DNA from: Urbifossiella limnaea
Lineage (GTDB): Bacteria; Planctomycetota; Planctomycetia; Gemmatales; Gemmataceae
Direction: 5' to 3'
Length of the DNA: 64,000 bases
Assembly (NCBI RefSeq): GCF_007747215.1
Contig: NZ_CP036273.1
Coordinates: forward strand, 4,448,322 to 4,512,321
In this document: in pieces, positions 45,970 to 54,053 of the stretch
Layout: every line of letters begins with the position of its first letter
Position numbering within the stretch: the first letter of the stretch is position 1
Translations under genes and position numbers: made by a program
The notes under the pieces: generated by a model
What the model was told of the DNA's origin: nothing
Database searches by the model: none
What the model saw: only the letters and a program-made list of their open reading frames with translations

Positions 45970-45999
45970 GTCGGGACGGGCGGGGGACGGACGGGGCAC

Positions 46000-46301
46000 C
46001 CCCACCCCGCCGGCGTAAGTCGGCCCGCCGGTCCCACCCCTCCGGGAAGGGGATGATGTCCTCCGGTGAAATGCGCCGGCCTCTGCTTCGGCTTCTTAGC
46101 GGGGGTCGGTGTCGTCGCCGGGTCGAGCGGCGCGACGGGCGGGCCGGTCGGCCCGACGGCGCTCAGGGCGGCCAGGGCCTTCTCCAGGTGGGCGCGGCAG
46201 ATGAACGCCCGCGGCCCCTGGGCTGGCCACAACACCCGCAACGCCCCGCGAATGCACTTCCGGGCGGCGGCGTGACGGAGTTCGGTGTTCGGGGTCGGCA
46301 C
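46000..46301 (-). other. possible gene start or remnant downstream of the HTH gene
   Basis: From an ATG at 46301 the minus strand reads MPTPNTELRHAAARKCIRGA, then LWPAQGPRAFICRAHLEKAL, which looks coding and follows the previous stop by 31 bp. Further on, the composition degrades and the frame runs antisense through the gene at 45262-45969. The true end or integrity cannot be set. Confidence 0.3.
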
Positions 46302-46332
46302 GGCAAGCCCCGTCCAAGGAGGATGGTGAACG

Positions 46333-47145
46333 TCAACAAGGGGTGACGAGCCGGACGCCCCACGCCGCCCCGTCCCCCCGGCAGGTCAGCCGCTCGGCCA
46401 ACCCGGTTGACACGAGGCTGGTGATCGCCGCCCGCACCTGACGGACGGTGAGCCTGGTGGCATCCGCCAGCTCGACGTTGGTGGCCACAACCCACCGGCG
46501 ACCGCCCGCCTGCCGTAGGAGTCGTTGCTGGGTCGTGGTCGGGGTCGGCCCCAGGGCGGTCGCCAGGAAGTCGTGGAACAGCCTGTCGCGGGTGGACAAC
46601 CCGACCGGCGGGGCGGCCGAGGGATGATCGCGGGGTGGTAGTGCCGCCGCCCAGCGGACCCACTCGGCCCAACTGGCCAACCAGATCGCCTCGTATCGGG
46701 TGTCCGAGGACTTCTTCGGCCAGGAGGTGTGCCAGTGTGGGTAAAGCGGGAGCGACCCGTCGTCGGCGAACAGGACGAGCCCGCCCCGGATGTCCGCCCC
46801 CCGGAAGCACAGGGCCGGGAGCCGGTGGCCGCCGAGTTCCTCGCCGTCCCCGGCGAGCAAGTCGTTGAGTAGTACGCCCGAGGCCCGTAGCCAGACGAGC
46901 GAGGCAAGTATGTCCGAACTCGCGCGCACCACGAACCGGAAACCGGCCGGGAGCGGGGTCGCAGGGTCGTACAGGTCGCCGAACCGCCAGAGCGACCGCC
47001 CCAGGTCTGCGGCCGTAGCCGAGATCTGCCGCCCCAGGTCGGCCGGGCTCCCGAGCGCGACCACCATGTCCTTCACCCGACGGTGCTCGAACCTGGCGTG
47101 CCGGAGGTGCGCCATCTCTTCCTGAACCAGTGTCAGGCTTTGCAT
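46333..47145 (-). CDS. HTH-containing hypothetical protein, 270 aa
   Basis: The C-terminal region (NVELADATRLTVRQVRAAIT, SLVSTGLAERLTCRGDG) is a winged-helix DNA-binding domain. The N-terminal and middle parts (HLRHARFEHRRVKDMVVALG, FRFVVRASSDILASLVWLR) match no family I know. The start at 47145 lies just below a CAAAA-GTGG-TTTTTG hairpin. It may regulate the mobile region to its right. Confidence 0.65.
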   Translation of the reverse strand: MQSLTLVQEEMAHLRHARFEHRRVKDMVVALGSPADLGRQISATAADLGRSLWRFGDLYDPATPLPAGFRFVVRASSDILASLVWLRASGVLLNDLLAGDGEELGGHRLPALCFRGADIRGGLVLFADDGSLPLYPHWHTSWPKKSSDTRYEAIWLASWAEWVRWAAALPPRDHPSAAPPVGLSTRDRLFHDFLATALGPTPTTTQQRLLRQAGGRRWVVATNVELADATRLTVRQVRAAITSLVSTGLAERLTCRGDGAAWGVRLVTPC

Positions 47146-47155
47146 CGAGAAACCT

Positions 47156-47170
47156 CAAAAGTGGTTTTTG
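47156..47170. repeat. CAAAAGTGGTTTTTG hairpin motif
   Basis: This copy of the dispersed motif lies 11 bp upstream of the start codon of the HTH gene (minus strand). In that orientation its end supplies the GAGG that may act as the ribosome-binding site. Confidence 0.75.
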
Positions 47171-47362
47171 GTTCGCGTCGGACAGAGATCTTCGCCGTCC
47201 GACTTCGTCCCCGTCGGTGCACGGTCGTTGGCGTCGTGATCGCCCCACGCGGCCGGCCGGCGGCGCACAACATAGTCGTGGCGCGATGGGCCGCCCGTCG
47301 GATGCTCGGGGTCGCAGGCGTAGTAACAGCATCCACCTTCACGACTGATAGAAATTGCTTCT

Positions 47363-47388
47363 TGCGTTGCGGGCTCGACCGCAACGCA
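47363..47388. repeat. Inverted repeat, 10-bp arms
   Basis: TGCGTTGCGG-GCTCGA-CCGCAACGCA is a perfect inverted repeat with a 6-bp spacer. It could be a protein-binding site or hairpin. Confidence 0.8.
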
Positions 47389-47441
47389 GGCAAACACCTC
47401 ATTGACCGACTCCTCACTACCCCTCATTATTCCTCATGGTG

Positions 47442-47476
47442 GTTGCCACACAGCCGACCCTCGGCTGTGTGGCAAC
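47442..47476. repeat. Inverted repeat, 16-bp arms
   Basis: GTTGCCACACAGCCGA pairs perfectly with its reverse complement across a 3-nt CCC loop. It forms a very stable hairpin on either strand, 6 bp from the next palindrome, with which it shares the sequence CGACCCTCGGCTGT. Confidence 0.9.
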
Positions 47477-47482
47477 CGACCC

Positions 47483-47522
47483 TCGGCTGTCGGGCCACCG
47501 ACGTCGGTGGCCCGACAGCCGA
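47483..47522. repeat. Perfect 40-bp palindrome
   Basis: TCGGCTGTCGGGCCACCGAC is followed immediately by its exact reverse complement, with no spacer. Perfect palindromes of this length are rare and usually unstable, so the site is probably under selection or very recent. It lies 26 bp past the 3' end of the downstream gene on the minus strand. Confidence 0.9.
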
Positions 47523-47547
47523 CCCCATGACGCGAATCCGCGGGGGG

Positions 47548-48528
47548 CTACCCCTCGGTCTCGCCATCCCACTTCGACAGCCACGCCTCGTAGGCCGCCT
47601 CCACGACCGGCCAGTTGATCCGCAGTCGCATGGCGACCGTGTTGCGCCTTCCTCTCCTGGTGTGCCGCGTCGAACACAGGAACTTCTTCTTCACCAGCCG
47701 CTCGACCGCGTACCGGACCGTGGTCGTCTTGTTGACGCGGAGCCACGCCCGGAGCTGGTCCCGGGTCACGACGTACCACTGCGCGCCGTCCGGGTCGACG
47801 TGGAGGAACCCCCGGTGGGCGTTCAGCCGCTTGCGGGACTTGTGCAACCCGAGCATGAAATCCACCGTCCCCAGGACGGCCCGCTCCAGGAAGTCGTCTG
47901 TGATGGCGACCCACTCGGGCAGTTTGCAGAGGAGCGGCGTCTTCGAGTAGCCGTGCTGGAGGTCGCTCCGCTTATGGGACTTGGCGGTGTAGGCCGCGTC
48001 GTCCACCTCGTCGTCGTCGTCGTCATCATCGTCATCATCGTCGTCATCTTCGTCCTCCGGCTCCTCATCGTCTTCCTCCTCCAGCCCGTTGGTACTGGAG
48101 ATGCCCGCGCCGCCGGCCGTCCGCGTTCGATCGTCCCGGAGCACCTCCGGCAGGTCGGACACCGCCGACGGGGCCGCCGCTTGCCCGCTGGCCGACTTCG
48201 CCTTGCGACGGAGCTTCCGTGATGCCTTGTTCGTTCCATCCGACGTGTCGGGAACCTCGTCTTCGTCCGCGTCGGAAGCGACGACTTTGACTTTTGTTCG
48301 CCGCTGTTTCTTCCTGGGAGGCAGTCGCCCCGCGTGCGTTTTGGCCGCGTCCTTGGCGGCGAAGTGGGCTTCCGTGGCTTCCCGGTTGCGTTCGACCCGT
48401 TTGTCGAGCTTGGCCCGCTCGGCAGCGGACATGCCGCTGAGAGCCGACAGCGGCGGCAGTTTCAAAAGTGGTTTTTGAATACTGGCCGCGGACGCATGGA
48501 CACGGGCCTTGCCCTTTGGTAGGCTCAT
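47548..48528 (-). CDS. winged-helix protein with poly-Asp tract
   Basis: This protein of about 326 aa starts at MSLPKGKARVHA (48528; an upstream ATG at 48603 is possible). A basic N-terminal half (PPRKKQRRTKVKVVASDADE, KASRKLRRKAKS) leads to an acidic linker with a run of about 13 Asp. The C-terminal 130 residues look like a winged-helix domain (LPEWVAITDDFLERAVLGTV, WYVVTRDQLRAWLRVNKTTT, RYAVERLVKKKFLC). It may be a replication initiator or regulator of the element. A dispersed GTGG hairpin motif is embedded in its coding sequence (48463-48477). Confidence 0.65.
   Translation of the reverse strand: MSLPKGKARVHASAASIQKPLLKLPPLSALSGMSAAERAKLDKRVERNREATEAHFAAKDAAKTHAGRLPPRKKQRRTKVKVVASDADEDEVPDTSDGTNKASRKLRRKAKSASGQAAAPSAVSDLPEVLRDDRTRTAGGAGISSTNGLEEEDDEEPEDEDDDDDDDDDDDDDEVDDAAYTAKSHKRSDLQHGYSKTPLLCKLPEWVAITDDFLERAVLGTVDFMLGLHKSRKRLNAHRGFLHVDPDGAQWYVVTRDQLRAWLRVNKTTTVRYAVERLVKKKFLCSTRHTRRGRRNTVAMRLRINWPVVEAAYEAWLSKWDGETEG
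48463..48477. repeat. CAAAAGTGGTTTTTG hairpin motif inside a gene
   Basis: This copy of the dispersed motif lies inside the winged-helix gene, where it encodes QKPLLK on the minus strand. Its coding location suggests the motif can insert into or be acquired by genes. Confidence 0.7.
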
Positions 48529-48660
48529 TGCGTTCACCCCCGAACCGCCAGTCGAGTCGCTGTCCGCAAAACAGCTCGGCTGGCGGTTCCCGTTTGTGGT
48601 CAATACCGCCCACGACTGTGGCGGATCTGGCTCATTTGGTCAATGCCGCGAAGCTGCGAC

Positions 48661-48939
48661 CTAGGCGGACTCGAACGGTGCCCCATACCAGCCGGTCGCT
48701 GCCCACCGGCCGACCTGGTTCGGCATCACCATCACCCTCATCGGCCGCAATTCGTTCCGCCGGGTACGCAGCAGCCGCACGAACTCGGTGGTGAGCGGCA
48801 CGCCCTCGGCCTTCAGCAGGCCGACGACGTCCTCCTTGTGGGCGTCGACCAGGGCGATGCGGTGGTTGCACCCGGCGAGCACCAGCCCCGGCCGGGCGGG
48901 GCAGGCCCACCTGTAGCGGGCGGCGTTGAACAACTGCAT
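48661..48939 (-). CDS. hypothetical protein, 92 aa
   Basis: The start at 48939 (MQLFNAARYRWACPARPGLV) begins the protein-like part of the frame. It contains AGCNHRIALVDAHKEDVVGL and FVRLLRTRRNELRPMRVMVM. No family is recognised. It lies between the RepA-like ATPase and the winged-helix gene on the same strand. Confidence 0.5.
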   Translation of the reverse strand: MQLFNAARYRWACPARPGLVLAGCNHRIALVDAHKEDVVGLLKAEGVPLTTEFVRLLRTRRNELRPMRVMVMPNQVGRWAATGWYGAPFESA

Positions 48940-49092
48940 GGGCAGCGATCCTGGGCTCACGTCCCGCCGTCGCGGTGTACCCACGCAGCCCCACATTTGC
49001 GGTGATGGCAAACCCCAGCTCACGCTCGCAGTTCGATCCTGCCGCACGGGCGTAATTCGCCGACACGGCCGTCCCATGCCTCCCCCCGCCGC

Positions 49093-50259
49093 CTACTGCG
49101 GGGGGAGCAGCCCCCCGTCATCGGACGGATCGTCCGCGCCGTCCGTGTCAGCCGGGGGAAGCCCGCGCTTCCACTCGTCGCCCGGCAGCGGCGGGCCGTC
49201 GCCGTCGTACAGGAGCCGGTCCATCAACTCCTCCAGGTCGCGGTCCTTGAACGGCCGGTGGACGCGGTCGTCGTCGCCCAGCTCCCAGTACCACCGCGAC
49301 CCCCGCCCGCTCCCGTCCTTCCGCGACCGCACCCGGAGCAGGGCCTTCGCCCGCTCGACGGTCCGCCGCGCCACCCCGCCCCGCGCCGCGAGCTTGTAGA
49401 CGTCGGCCGCCCACACCGGGCCGTCGGCCAGGAGTGAGTAAAGGACGTACGCCCCCTCCCTTAGGAGAGAGTGCGCGGCCCGCCCGCCGGTTAGATCGCC
49501 GGCGGTGCTGGGGCTCTCGCCCAGCCACTCGACGGTCACCACGCCGTCCCGCTTGACGGTCCGGTACACCAGGCCGGGGGCGGCGGACAGGTTGGTTTTC
49601 ACCTGGGTCAGCACGTGCTGGAACGGGTCGTCGGCGTTCGGGTCGGGCGCTGCCAGCAGCGCCGAGCGGGCGGCGGCGACCACCCCGATGCTGCCGAGCC
49701 CCCGGTACAGGGGGTTTGACCCGCCGCCCTTGCTCAGGTGTCGCAGGAGGAGGACGCCGAGGTCCAGCCGCTCGGCCAACCCGACCAGCGACCCGACGGC
49801 CGCCCGGACCGCCCGCTCCGAGTTCGCCGGGCCTGACAAGAACGCGGTGAACGGGTCGATCACGACCAGCCCGGCCCCGACCTCTCGGGCGGCGTCCTCA
49901 ACCACGCCGATGTCGTCGGGGAAGACCAGGGGCCGGTCCGCGAACTGCCGCCGGTCGTACACGTACACCTTGCGCAGGTCCGCCCCGGCCGCCTGGAGCC
50001 GCGGCCTGACCGTGTTCCCGAGGCCGTCCTCGGCCCCGATGAGTACCGCCCCGGCCGGGGGCGATGACCCGGTACAGTTGGGCATCGGCCGCCCGCCGGT
50101 GACCCGGGCGATCAGGTCGTAGGCGACGGTGCTCTTCGCCTGGCCGGGGTCGCCGTCGAGGGTGGTGACGGCCTTCCGCGGGATGCGGTTCGGCCACACC
50201 CAGTCGAGCCGTTCCTCAGGAATGTCGTTCAGCGGAACCAGACGCCGATCACTGCTCAT
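49093..50259 (-). CDS. RepA-like AAA ATPase (AAA_25)
   Basis: This protein of about 388 aa starts at 50259 (MSSDRRLVPLND). The RecA-type fold has Walker A GDPGQAKST, Walker B GLVVIDPFTAFLSG and the following LLLRHLSKGGGSNPLYRGLG loop. This matches the hexameric helicase/ATPase RepA-like group of plasmids, phages and integrative elements. A C-terminal winged-helix-like segment (LAARGGVARRTVERAKALL) and an acidic tail (DTDGADDPSDDGG) follow. It probably drives replication of the element, with the neighbouring genes as cofactors. Confidence 0.85.
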   Translation of the reverse strand: MSSDRRLVPLNDIPEERLDWVWPNRIPRKAVTTLDGDPGQAKSTVAYDLIARVTGGRPMPNCTGSSPPAGAVLIGAEDGLGNTVRPRLQAAGADLRKVYVYDRRQFADRPLVFPDDIGVVEDAAREVGAGLVVIDPFTAFLSGPANSERAVRAAVGSLVGLAERLDLGVLLLRHLSKGGGSNPLYRGLGSIGVVAAARSALLAAPDPNADDPFQHVLTQVKTNLSAAPGLVYRTVKRDGVVTVEWLGESPSTAGDLTGGRAAHSLLREGAYVLYSLLADGPVWAADVYKLAARGGVARRTVERAKALLRVRSRKDGSGRGSRWYWELGDDDRVHRPFKDRDLEELMDRLLYDGDGPPLPGDEWKRGLPPADTDGADDPSDDGGLLPPQ

Positions 50260-50284
50260 GGGAACACCTCCGTCTCCGACCAGG

Positions 50285-50338
50285 CCGAAGGTCGCCAACG
50301 TCGCCAACGTCCGGGCGGGCGACGTTGGCGACCTTCGG
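50285..50338. repeat. Inverted repeat, 21-bp arms, 12-nt loop
   Basis: A 21-bp arm (50285-50305, beginning CCGAAGGTCGCCAACG) is perfectly complementary to 50318-50338. The repeat sits 26 bp upstream of the RepA-like start codon. The mRNA leader would fold into a strong hairpin, consistent with attenuation or with a replication or protein-binding site. Confidence 0.85.
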
Positions 50339-50472
50339 CACTGCATTCCGGCTCCCACACGTCGCGGCCGTCCATCCGTCCGATGTGGGCTTCACTGTCG
50401 TGGCAGGTACGCGGACACACTCGGGCAGAGGGCCAACCTGGGGCCACCAACCCGAGCCCCGACTTGCCAACG

Positions 50473-51306
50473 TCACGGGCGGATCATCAACAACTGCACG
50501 GCGAGTACGTGCGCCATCCCGAACGCGGGCATTTGATGCCACGGGTCGGTCTCCCGCTCGGCCGCGCGGCGGTCGAGTTCCTGCATGGTTTTCAGCCCCG
50601 TCCGGCGTAGGCGCGGCTTGTTCGGGTCTCTGGGCTTCTTTGGGGACGGGTTGTCACGCGGGGCGAAGTTGGAGTGGAGGGGGTCTCGGAACCGCACCCG
50701 GGTCCGGTCGTCGCTGAAGACCAGCCGCCGCTTCTCGTCGGCGGCGACCAACCCGTACACGGGCTCGGCTCGCCCGAGGCAGCTGCCGTCCAGCACGCAC
50801 CACTTTCGGTGCAGCCCGCCGGGAGCCTCGACCACCGCCAGCGAGGTTTCCAGGAGCAGCAGGTCGCCGGGTAGCAGCCGCCACGCGTCCACAGCCGTCG
50901 CCGGGTGCCCGGCGGGCAGCCGCCACATGTAGCAGGACGGCCGGTCGAAGGCCGCAGCGACGGCGAACCGCTTCCTGGTCATCAGTGCCGCGTGGTCCGC
51001 CGGTGGGCCGGGGAGCGGCACTTCGCTAACCGGCAGGGTGCCGTGAGTGTCGGGCAGGAACGGCTCGCCCTCACCGGTCGCTGCCCAGTGCGGGTTCACC
51101 CGCTCGACCGCCCCGAGCCGGGCGATCAGGTTCCGGGTCGGCGGCTGCACCTCGCGGACGACGATGTTCACGAGTGCCTGCGTGACGCCCAGCGCGCGGG
51201 CCAGCCTGGTTTGGTTCCCATCGAAGAGCCGGTCGAGGACGAGAACGAGTCGCCCGCGGGCGACCTTCTGCCACTCGACCTGTTCCGGCGTCGGTTTTTT
51301 CCCCAT
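50473..51306 (-). CDS. phage-type repressor, HTH plus LexA/S24-like domain
   Basis: This protein of about 277 aa starts at 51306. Residues about 15-65 form an XRE-type HTH (DGNQTRLARALGVTQALVNI). Around 150-210 is a segment like the S24/LexA C-terminal fold (MWRLPAGHPATAVDAWRLLP, GDLLLLETSLAVVE), though the catalytic Ser/Lys cannot be placed. The C-terminal tail is basic. It is divergent from the excisionase gene, with two palindromes between them, as in a lysogeny switch. Alternative starts lie slightly upstream. Confidence 0.7.
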   Translation of the reverse strand: MGKKPTPEQVEWQKVARGRLVLVLDRLFDGNQTRLARALGVTQALVNIVVREVQPPTRNLIARLGAVERVNPHWAATGEGEPFLPDTHGTLPVSEVPLPGPPADHAALMTRKRFAVAAAFDRPSCYMWRLPAGHPATAVDAWRLLPGDLLLLETSLAVVEAPGGLHRKWCVLDGSCLGRAEPVYGLVAADEKRRLVFSDDRTRVRFRDPLHSNFAPRDNPSPKKPRDPNKPRLRRTGLKTMQELDRRAAERETDPWHQMPAFGMAHVLAVQLLMIRP

Positions 51307-51327
51307 CGGATGTTTTCCATTGAGAGG

Positions 51328-51358
51328 ATGGACACCGTCCATTATTGTCGATAATAAT
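51328..51358. promoter_or_regulatory. Operator/promoter palindromes between repressor and excisionase
   Basis: Two symmetrical sites lie back to back: ATGGAC-ACC-GTCCAT (51328-51342, perfect) and ATTATTGTCGATAATAAT (51341-51358, one mismatched pair). They lie in the 108-bp gap between divergent genes. The AT-rich stretch is out of place in this GC-rich DNA and may contain the promoters. Binding by the 50473 repressor is inferred. Confidence 0.6.
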
Positions 51359-51414
51359 AGATGTGCTGCGGCGGGTTGCAAGGGCGCAGCAACCCGGTTC
51401 TTCGGGGGTGACGG

Positions 51415-51645
51415 ATGGCGAAGGTGACGATCAAGCAGGCGGCAGAGCGGACGGGCCTTTCGACCAGTCTGCTCTACCAGATCTGTGCGGAGCGGCGGCT
51501 GCCGCACTTCCGGCTGGGCCGCGAGGGGAAGCGTGGCAAGATCCTGATCGAGGAGGTTGACCTGGAGGCATTCCTGGCGGCGGCCAGGGTCGAGGCGGGG
51601 GCGTGCGACGACCCGTCCGCCCCGAACAACCGCTCAGTCGCATGA
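51415..51645 (+). CDS. excisionase-like HTH protein
   Basis: This 76-aa protein has the DNA-binding helix_turn_helix/excisionase fold: MAKVTIKQAAERTGLSTSLL, RRLPHFRLGREG, ILIEEVDLEAFLAA. Such proteins bend att-site DNA and direct recombinases towards excision. It lies next to a tyrosine recombinase on the same strand, a typical xis-int order. Confidence 0.85.
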   Translation: MAKVTIKQAAERTGLSTSLLYQICAERRLPHFRLGREGKRGKILIEEVDLEAFLAAARVEAGACDDPSAPNNRSVA

Positions 51646-51800
51646 TGATGGACTGATGGTGAACGACACGGCCGCTCTGACTTTCATCCTGGAAGCAAGC
51701 GGCGAGTAGATCCGGGGTCGATTGACCCCGATGAAGACGGGGTTCGGAACCGCCAGATCGCGGACCCGCCCCGAGCGGAAGCTGAGATGCGGACGACCAC

Positions 51801-53276
51801 ATGCACCACGACACACCCCACCCGGAAGTCCGGGTTATAGGCGAACGAGACGATCGCAGAAGAATGGTCCCGGCCGAGTTAATGGGCGGCCACGTCCACG
51901 AGACGGCCGGTGGGAAGCGAATCCACATCTGGCGGCGGGGGACCAAGTTCATCGCCCGCGGCCGGTTCCAGGGGCGGCACTTCGGGGAGACCCTCGGTGA
52001 TGAGTCGTCCGCCACGACGAAGTTGCGGCGACTGCTCACCGCTATCGAGGACGGCGCGTACAGGCCGCCCAGTGAGGCGCACCGGAGGCAGCTCGCCGAC
52101 GGCACCGTGCCGCGACTGACGTTCCGGCAGCTGGCCGAGGTGTTTCTCGCGGCAAAGCGGAAGCAAGTTGGAATCCAGACGGCTACGGACTACCGTGCCC
52201 GGCTCGTCCCCTTGCTAGTGTTCGCAGAACTCCCAGCGAACCGCAAGCGGTGGCCGCTAGCCGCGGACGTGGACGCGGGGTTCGTGACGGATGCGCGGGC
52301 GCACCTCTACGCCTGTCGCACGAGCCGAAACGGCCGGGCCGCCGGGCAGCCCCGGCCGCTGTCCCCGCGACAGATCGTGAACGTGATGGAGACCCTGCGA
52401 GCGATGCTCGCGTGGGCCGCCGACCCCCGGAACAACAAGCTACCACCGGGGTGGTTGAACCCGGTCACCCGCGGCTCGGTAGGCACCCCGCCGGCCAAAG
52501 ACCCATTCCGGCGCGACCCGCTGCCGTTGGAAGTCCGGGCCAGGATCGTGGGGCTGATGGACGCGTGGCAGCTCTGCACGCTCGTTCCCTCACTGATCCT
52601 GCCGATGCGGCCCGACGAGGCGTGCGGGCTGCTCACCGACGACGTGGACTTCGAGTACGCCGAGTTGTTGTTCGGGATCAACCTGCCGGACGTGAACTTC
52701 ACCAAGAAGAAGGTCGCGTTCCGGCTCCCCTTCCCGAGCGAGTTGCGGGCGATTCTAGAATCCGCGGTCGGGGACCGCACGAGCGGGCCGCTGCTGCGGA
52801 CACGCCGGGCGTACACCAGAGCCACGCCGCTGGGGGTCGACACCCTGGCGGATTTGAAGGCCCAGTTCGACCAGCGGGTGCTCTCCGAGAAGCCGGGCCG
52901 GGTTCAGACCGACCACGACCGGAAGATCCTGTTCCGCCGACTCCTACGGGAACTCGGCGGCGTGAGCGCGGATGCCATGAATCGGGAGTTCAAGGCGCTG
53001 CTCGCGGCGGCCGGTGTTGCCCCTGGAGCATCGCTCTACACCCTCCGGTCGTCGGTGACGACGACGATGAGCACGGGGGCGAAGCTCCCCCACCTGGAAC
53101 TCACGTACCTGACCAGCCACAGCACCCGGGACATCCTCACCCGGTACACGAGCCTGGACGTACACGGCGAGATGCGGAGGTATTTCGACCACGTCCGCCC
53201 GCTGCTCGACGCGGTCACCCGGCGGAGCGACGAGTTGGGGATCGGACGTAAGGAAGCGGGGTCTTACGAATCGTGA
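51801..53276 (+). CDS. tyrosine recombinase (integrase) 1
   Basis: This 491-aa protein has an arm-binding/SAM-like N-terminal part (LTFRQLAEVFLAAKRKQVGI). The C-terminal catalytic domain shows Arg in LPMRPDEACGL, TLRSSVTTTM (Arg), LTSHSTRDI (His) and RYTSLD (Tyr nucleophile). All key residues seem present. An internal start near 51864 is possible. It follows the excisionase and lies at the right side of the RepA-like gene set, so it is the likely integrase of that element. Confidence 0.88.
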   Translation: MHHDTPHPEVRVIGERDDRRRMVPAELMGGHVHETAGGKRIHIWRRGTKFIARGRFQGRHFGETLGDESSATTKLRRLLTAIEDGAYRPPSEAHRRQLADGTVPRLTFRQLAEVFLAAKRKQVGIQTATDYRARLVPLLVFAELPANRKRWPLAADVDAGFVTDARAHLYACRTSRNGRAAGQPRPLSPRQIVNVMETLRAMLAWAADPRNNKLPPGWLNPVTRGSVGTPPAKDPFRRDPLPLEVRARIVGLMDAWQLCTLVPSLILPMRPDEACGLLTDDVDFEYAELLFGINLPDVNFTKKKVAFRLPFPSELRAILESAVGDRTSGPLLRTRRAYTRATPLGVDTLADLKAQFDQRVLSEKPGRVQTDHDRKILFRRLLRELGGVSADAMNREFKALLAAAGVAPGASLYTLRSSVTTTMSTGAKLPHLELTYLTSHSTRDILTRYTSLDVHGEMRRYFDHVRPLLDAVTRRSDELGIGRKEAGSYES

Positions 53277-53431
53277 CAGAAACCATGATCCGGGGACGGT
53301 CACGATCTTCGAGGAGTCGGGGTGCCGCAGCGTAGCGACCGCGTACGGCACCAAAGAACGGAGCAGGGACTGGTAGTGTCTGGCGCGAAAGCGTCCAAGC
53401 CTCGCCCACCATCAACGCGAAGGAGAGACCG

Positions 53432-53752
53432 ATGCGCTGCAAGTTAGTCCTCAGCATTTTCGCCGAATCGAATGTCACGGGGGAGTCAGTGGAGCTGTGC
53501 CCCGGTGTGCTGGTCGAAGAGCAGGACTCGGCGGAGCACCTATTCGGGAATCTGAACGCACTCTGCGAACAGGGCTGGGGTGATATGTCACAAAAGAGGA
53601 TGCGAGACTTCTTCACCCGGCTGCATCACGAATACGACGCGATCAAACGCCTCTTTGAACATCGGGAACAGGCGAGAACCCCAAGCGCTGAAGGCAAGGA
53701 GAAAACGGTCCGGCGGAAGGCCGCGTCGGCAGCCCAGCCGAGCGAGCGATAA
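53432..53752 (+). CDS. hypothetical protein, 106 aa
   Basis: MRCKLVLSIFAESNVTGESV starts a small alpha/beta protein with an acidic middle (LVEEQDSAEHLFGNLNALCE) and basic tail (KTVRRKAASAAQPSER). No family is recognised. GGAGAG precedes the ATG. Confidence 0.55.
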   Translation: MRCKLVLSIFAESNVTGESVELCPGVLVEEQDSAEHLFGNLNALCEQGWGDMSQKRMRDFFTRLHHEYDAIKRLFEHREQARTPSAEGKEKTVRRKAASAAQPSER

Positions 53753-54023
53753 GAGTAGGACGCCACCGAACTGAGCAGCCCTTCCGCGGCCCCCTCGGCT
53801 CACCCATTGCCCTCTCCGAACGTAATGGGGAGGGTTTCTCCCTCCGACCCTTCTCCGCGATTCTGCGGTGCATGACTGGTGCACGTTTGGTGCACAAGAC
53901 CCCCTATAATGCCCCTCAAGCCGGGCGCGTGGCCCGGCCGATGAGATGTTGCGAACGCCTAGTTTTTCCAGGGAATTTGTGCGATCAGGCGGCAGTCGTC
54001 GAGGGGGGCTAAAAGTGGGTCTG

Positions 54024-54043
54024 GGAGATTCCCTCCCTCTCCG
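54024..54043. other. tRNA-Ser 3'-end-like sequence, attachment-site candidate
   Basis: GGAGATTCCCTCCCTCTCCG resembles the T-stem/acceptor 3' part of many serine tRNAs (AATCCCTCCCTCTCCGC). No tRNA 5' part, anticodon arm or CCA follows, so it is not a complete tRNA. Integrases often leave such copies as attL or attR. This is a similarity judgement from memory, not a search result. Confidence 0.35.
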
Positions 54044-54053
54044 CTGTCCTGTC

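Larger units (their letters stand above)
47146..47547. other. Palindrome-rich intergenic region
   Basis: These 400 bp separate two minus-strand genes and contain no gene. They hold, in order, a GTGG-loop hairpin, a 10-bp-arm inverted repeat, four spaced CCTCAY direct repeats (about 47,397-47,436), and two large GC-rich palindromes. Such density is typical of replication origins, recombination sites or strong terminators. Confidence 0.6.

Noticed and set aside
44242-46005. 587-aa minus-strand frame across 44.2-46.0 kb
   Set aside because: It crosses the WD40 gene in another frame and the plus-strand gene at 45262; composition is low-complexity.
54003-54045. Complete tRNA-Ser gene
   Set aside because: Only the 3' part resembles a tRNA; there is no acceptor 5' strand, anticodon arm or CCA.
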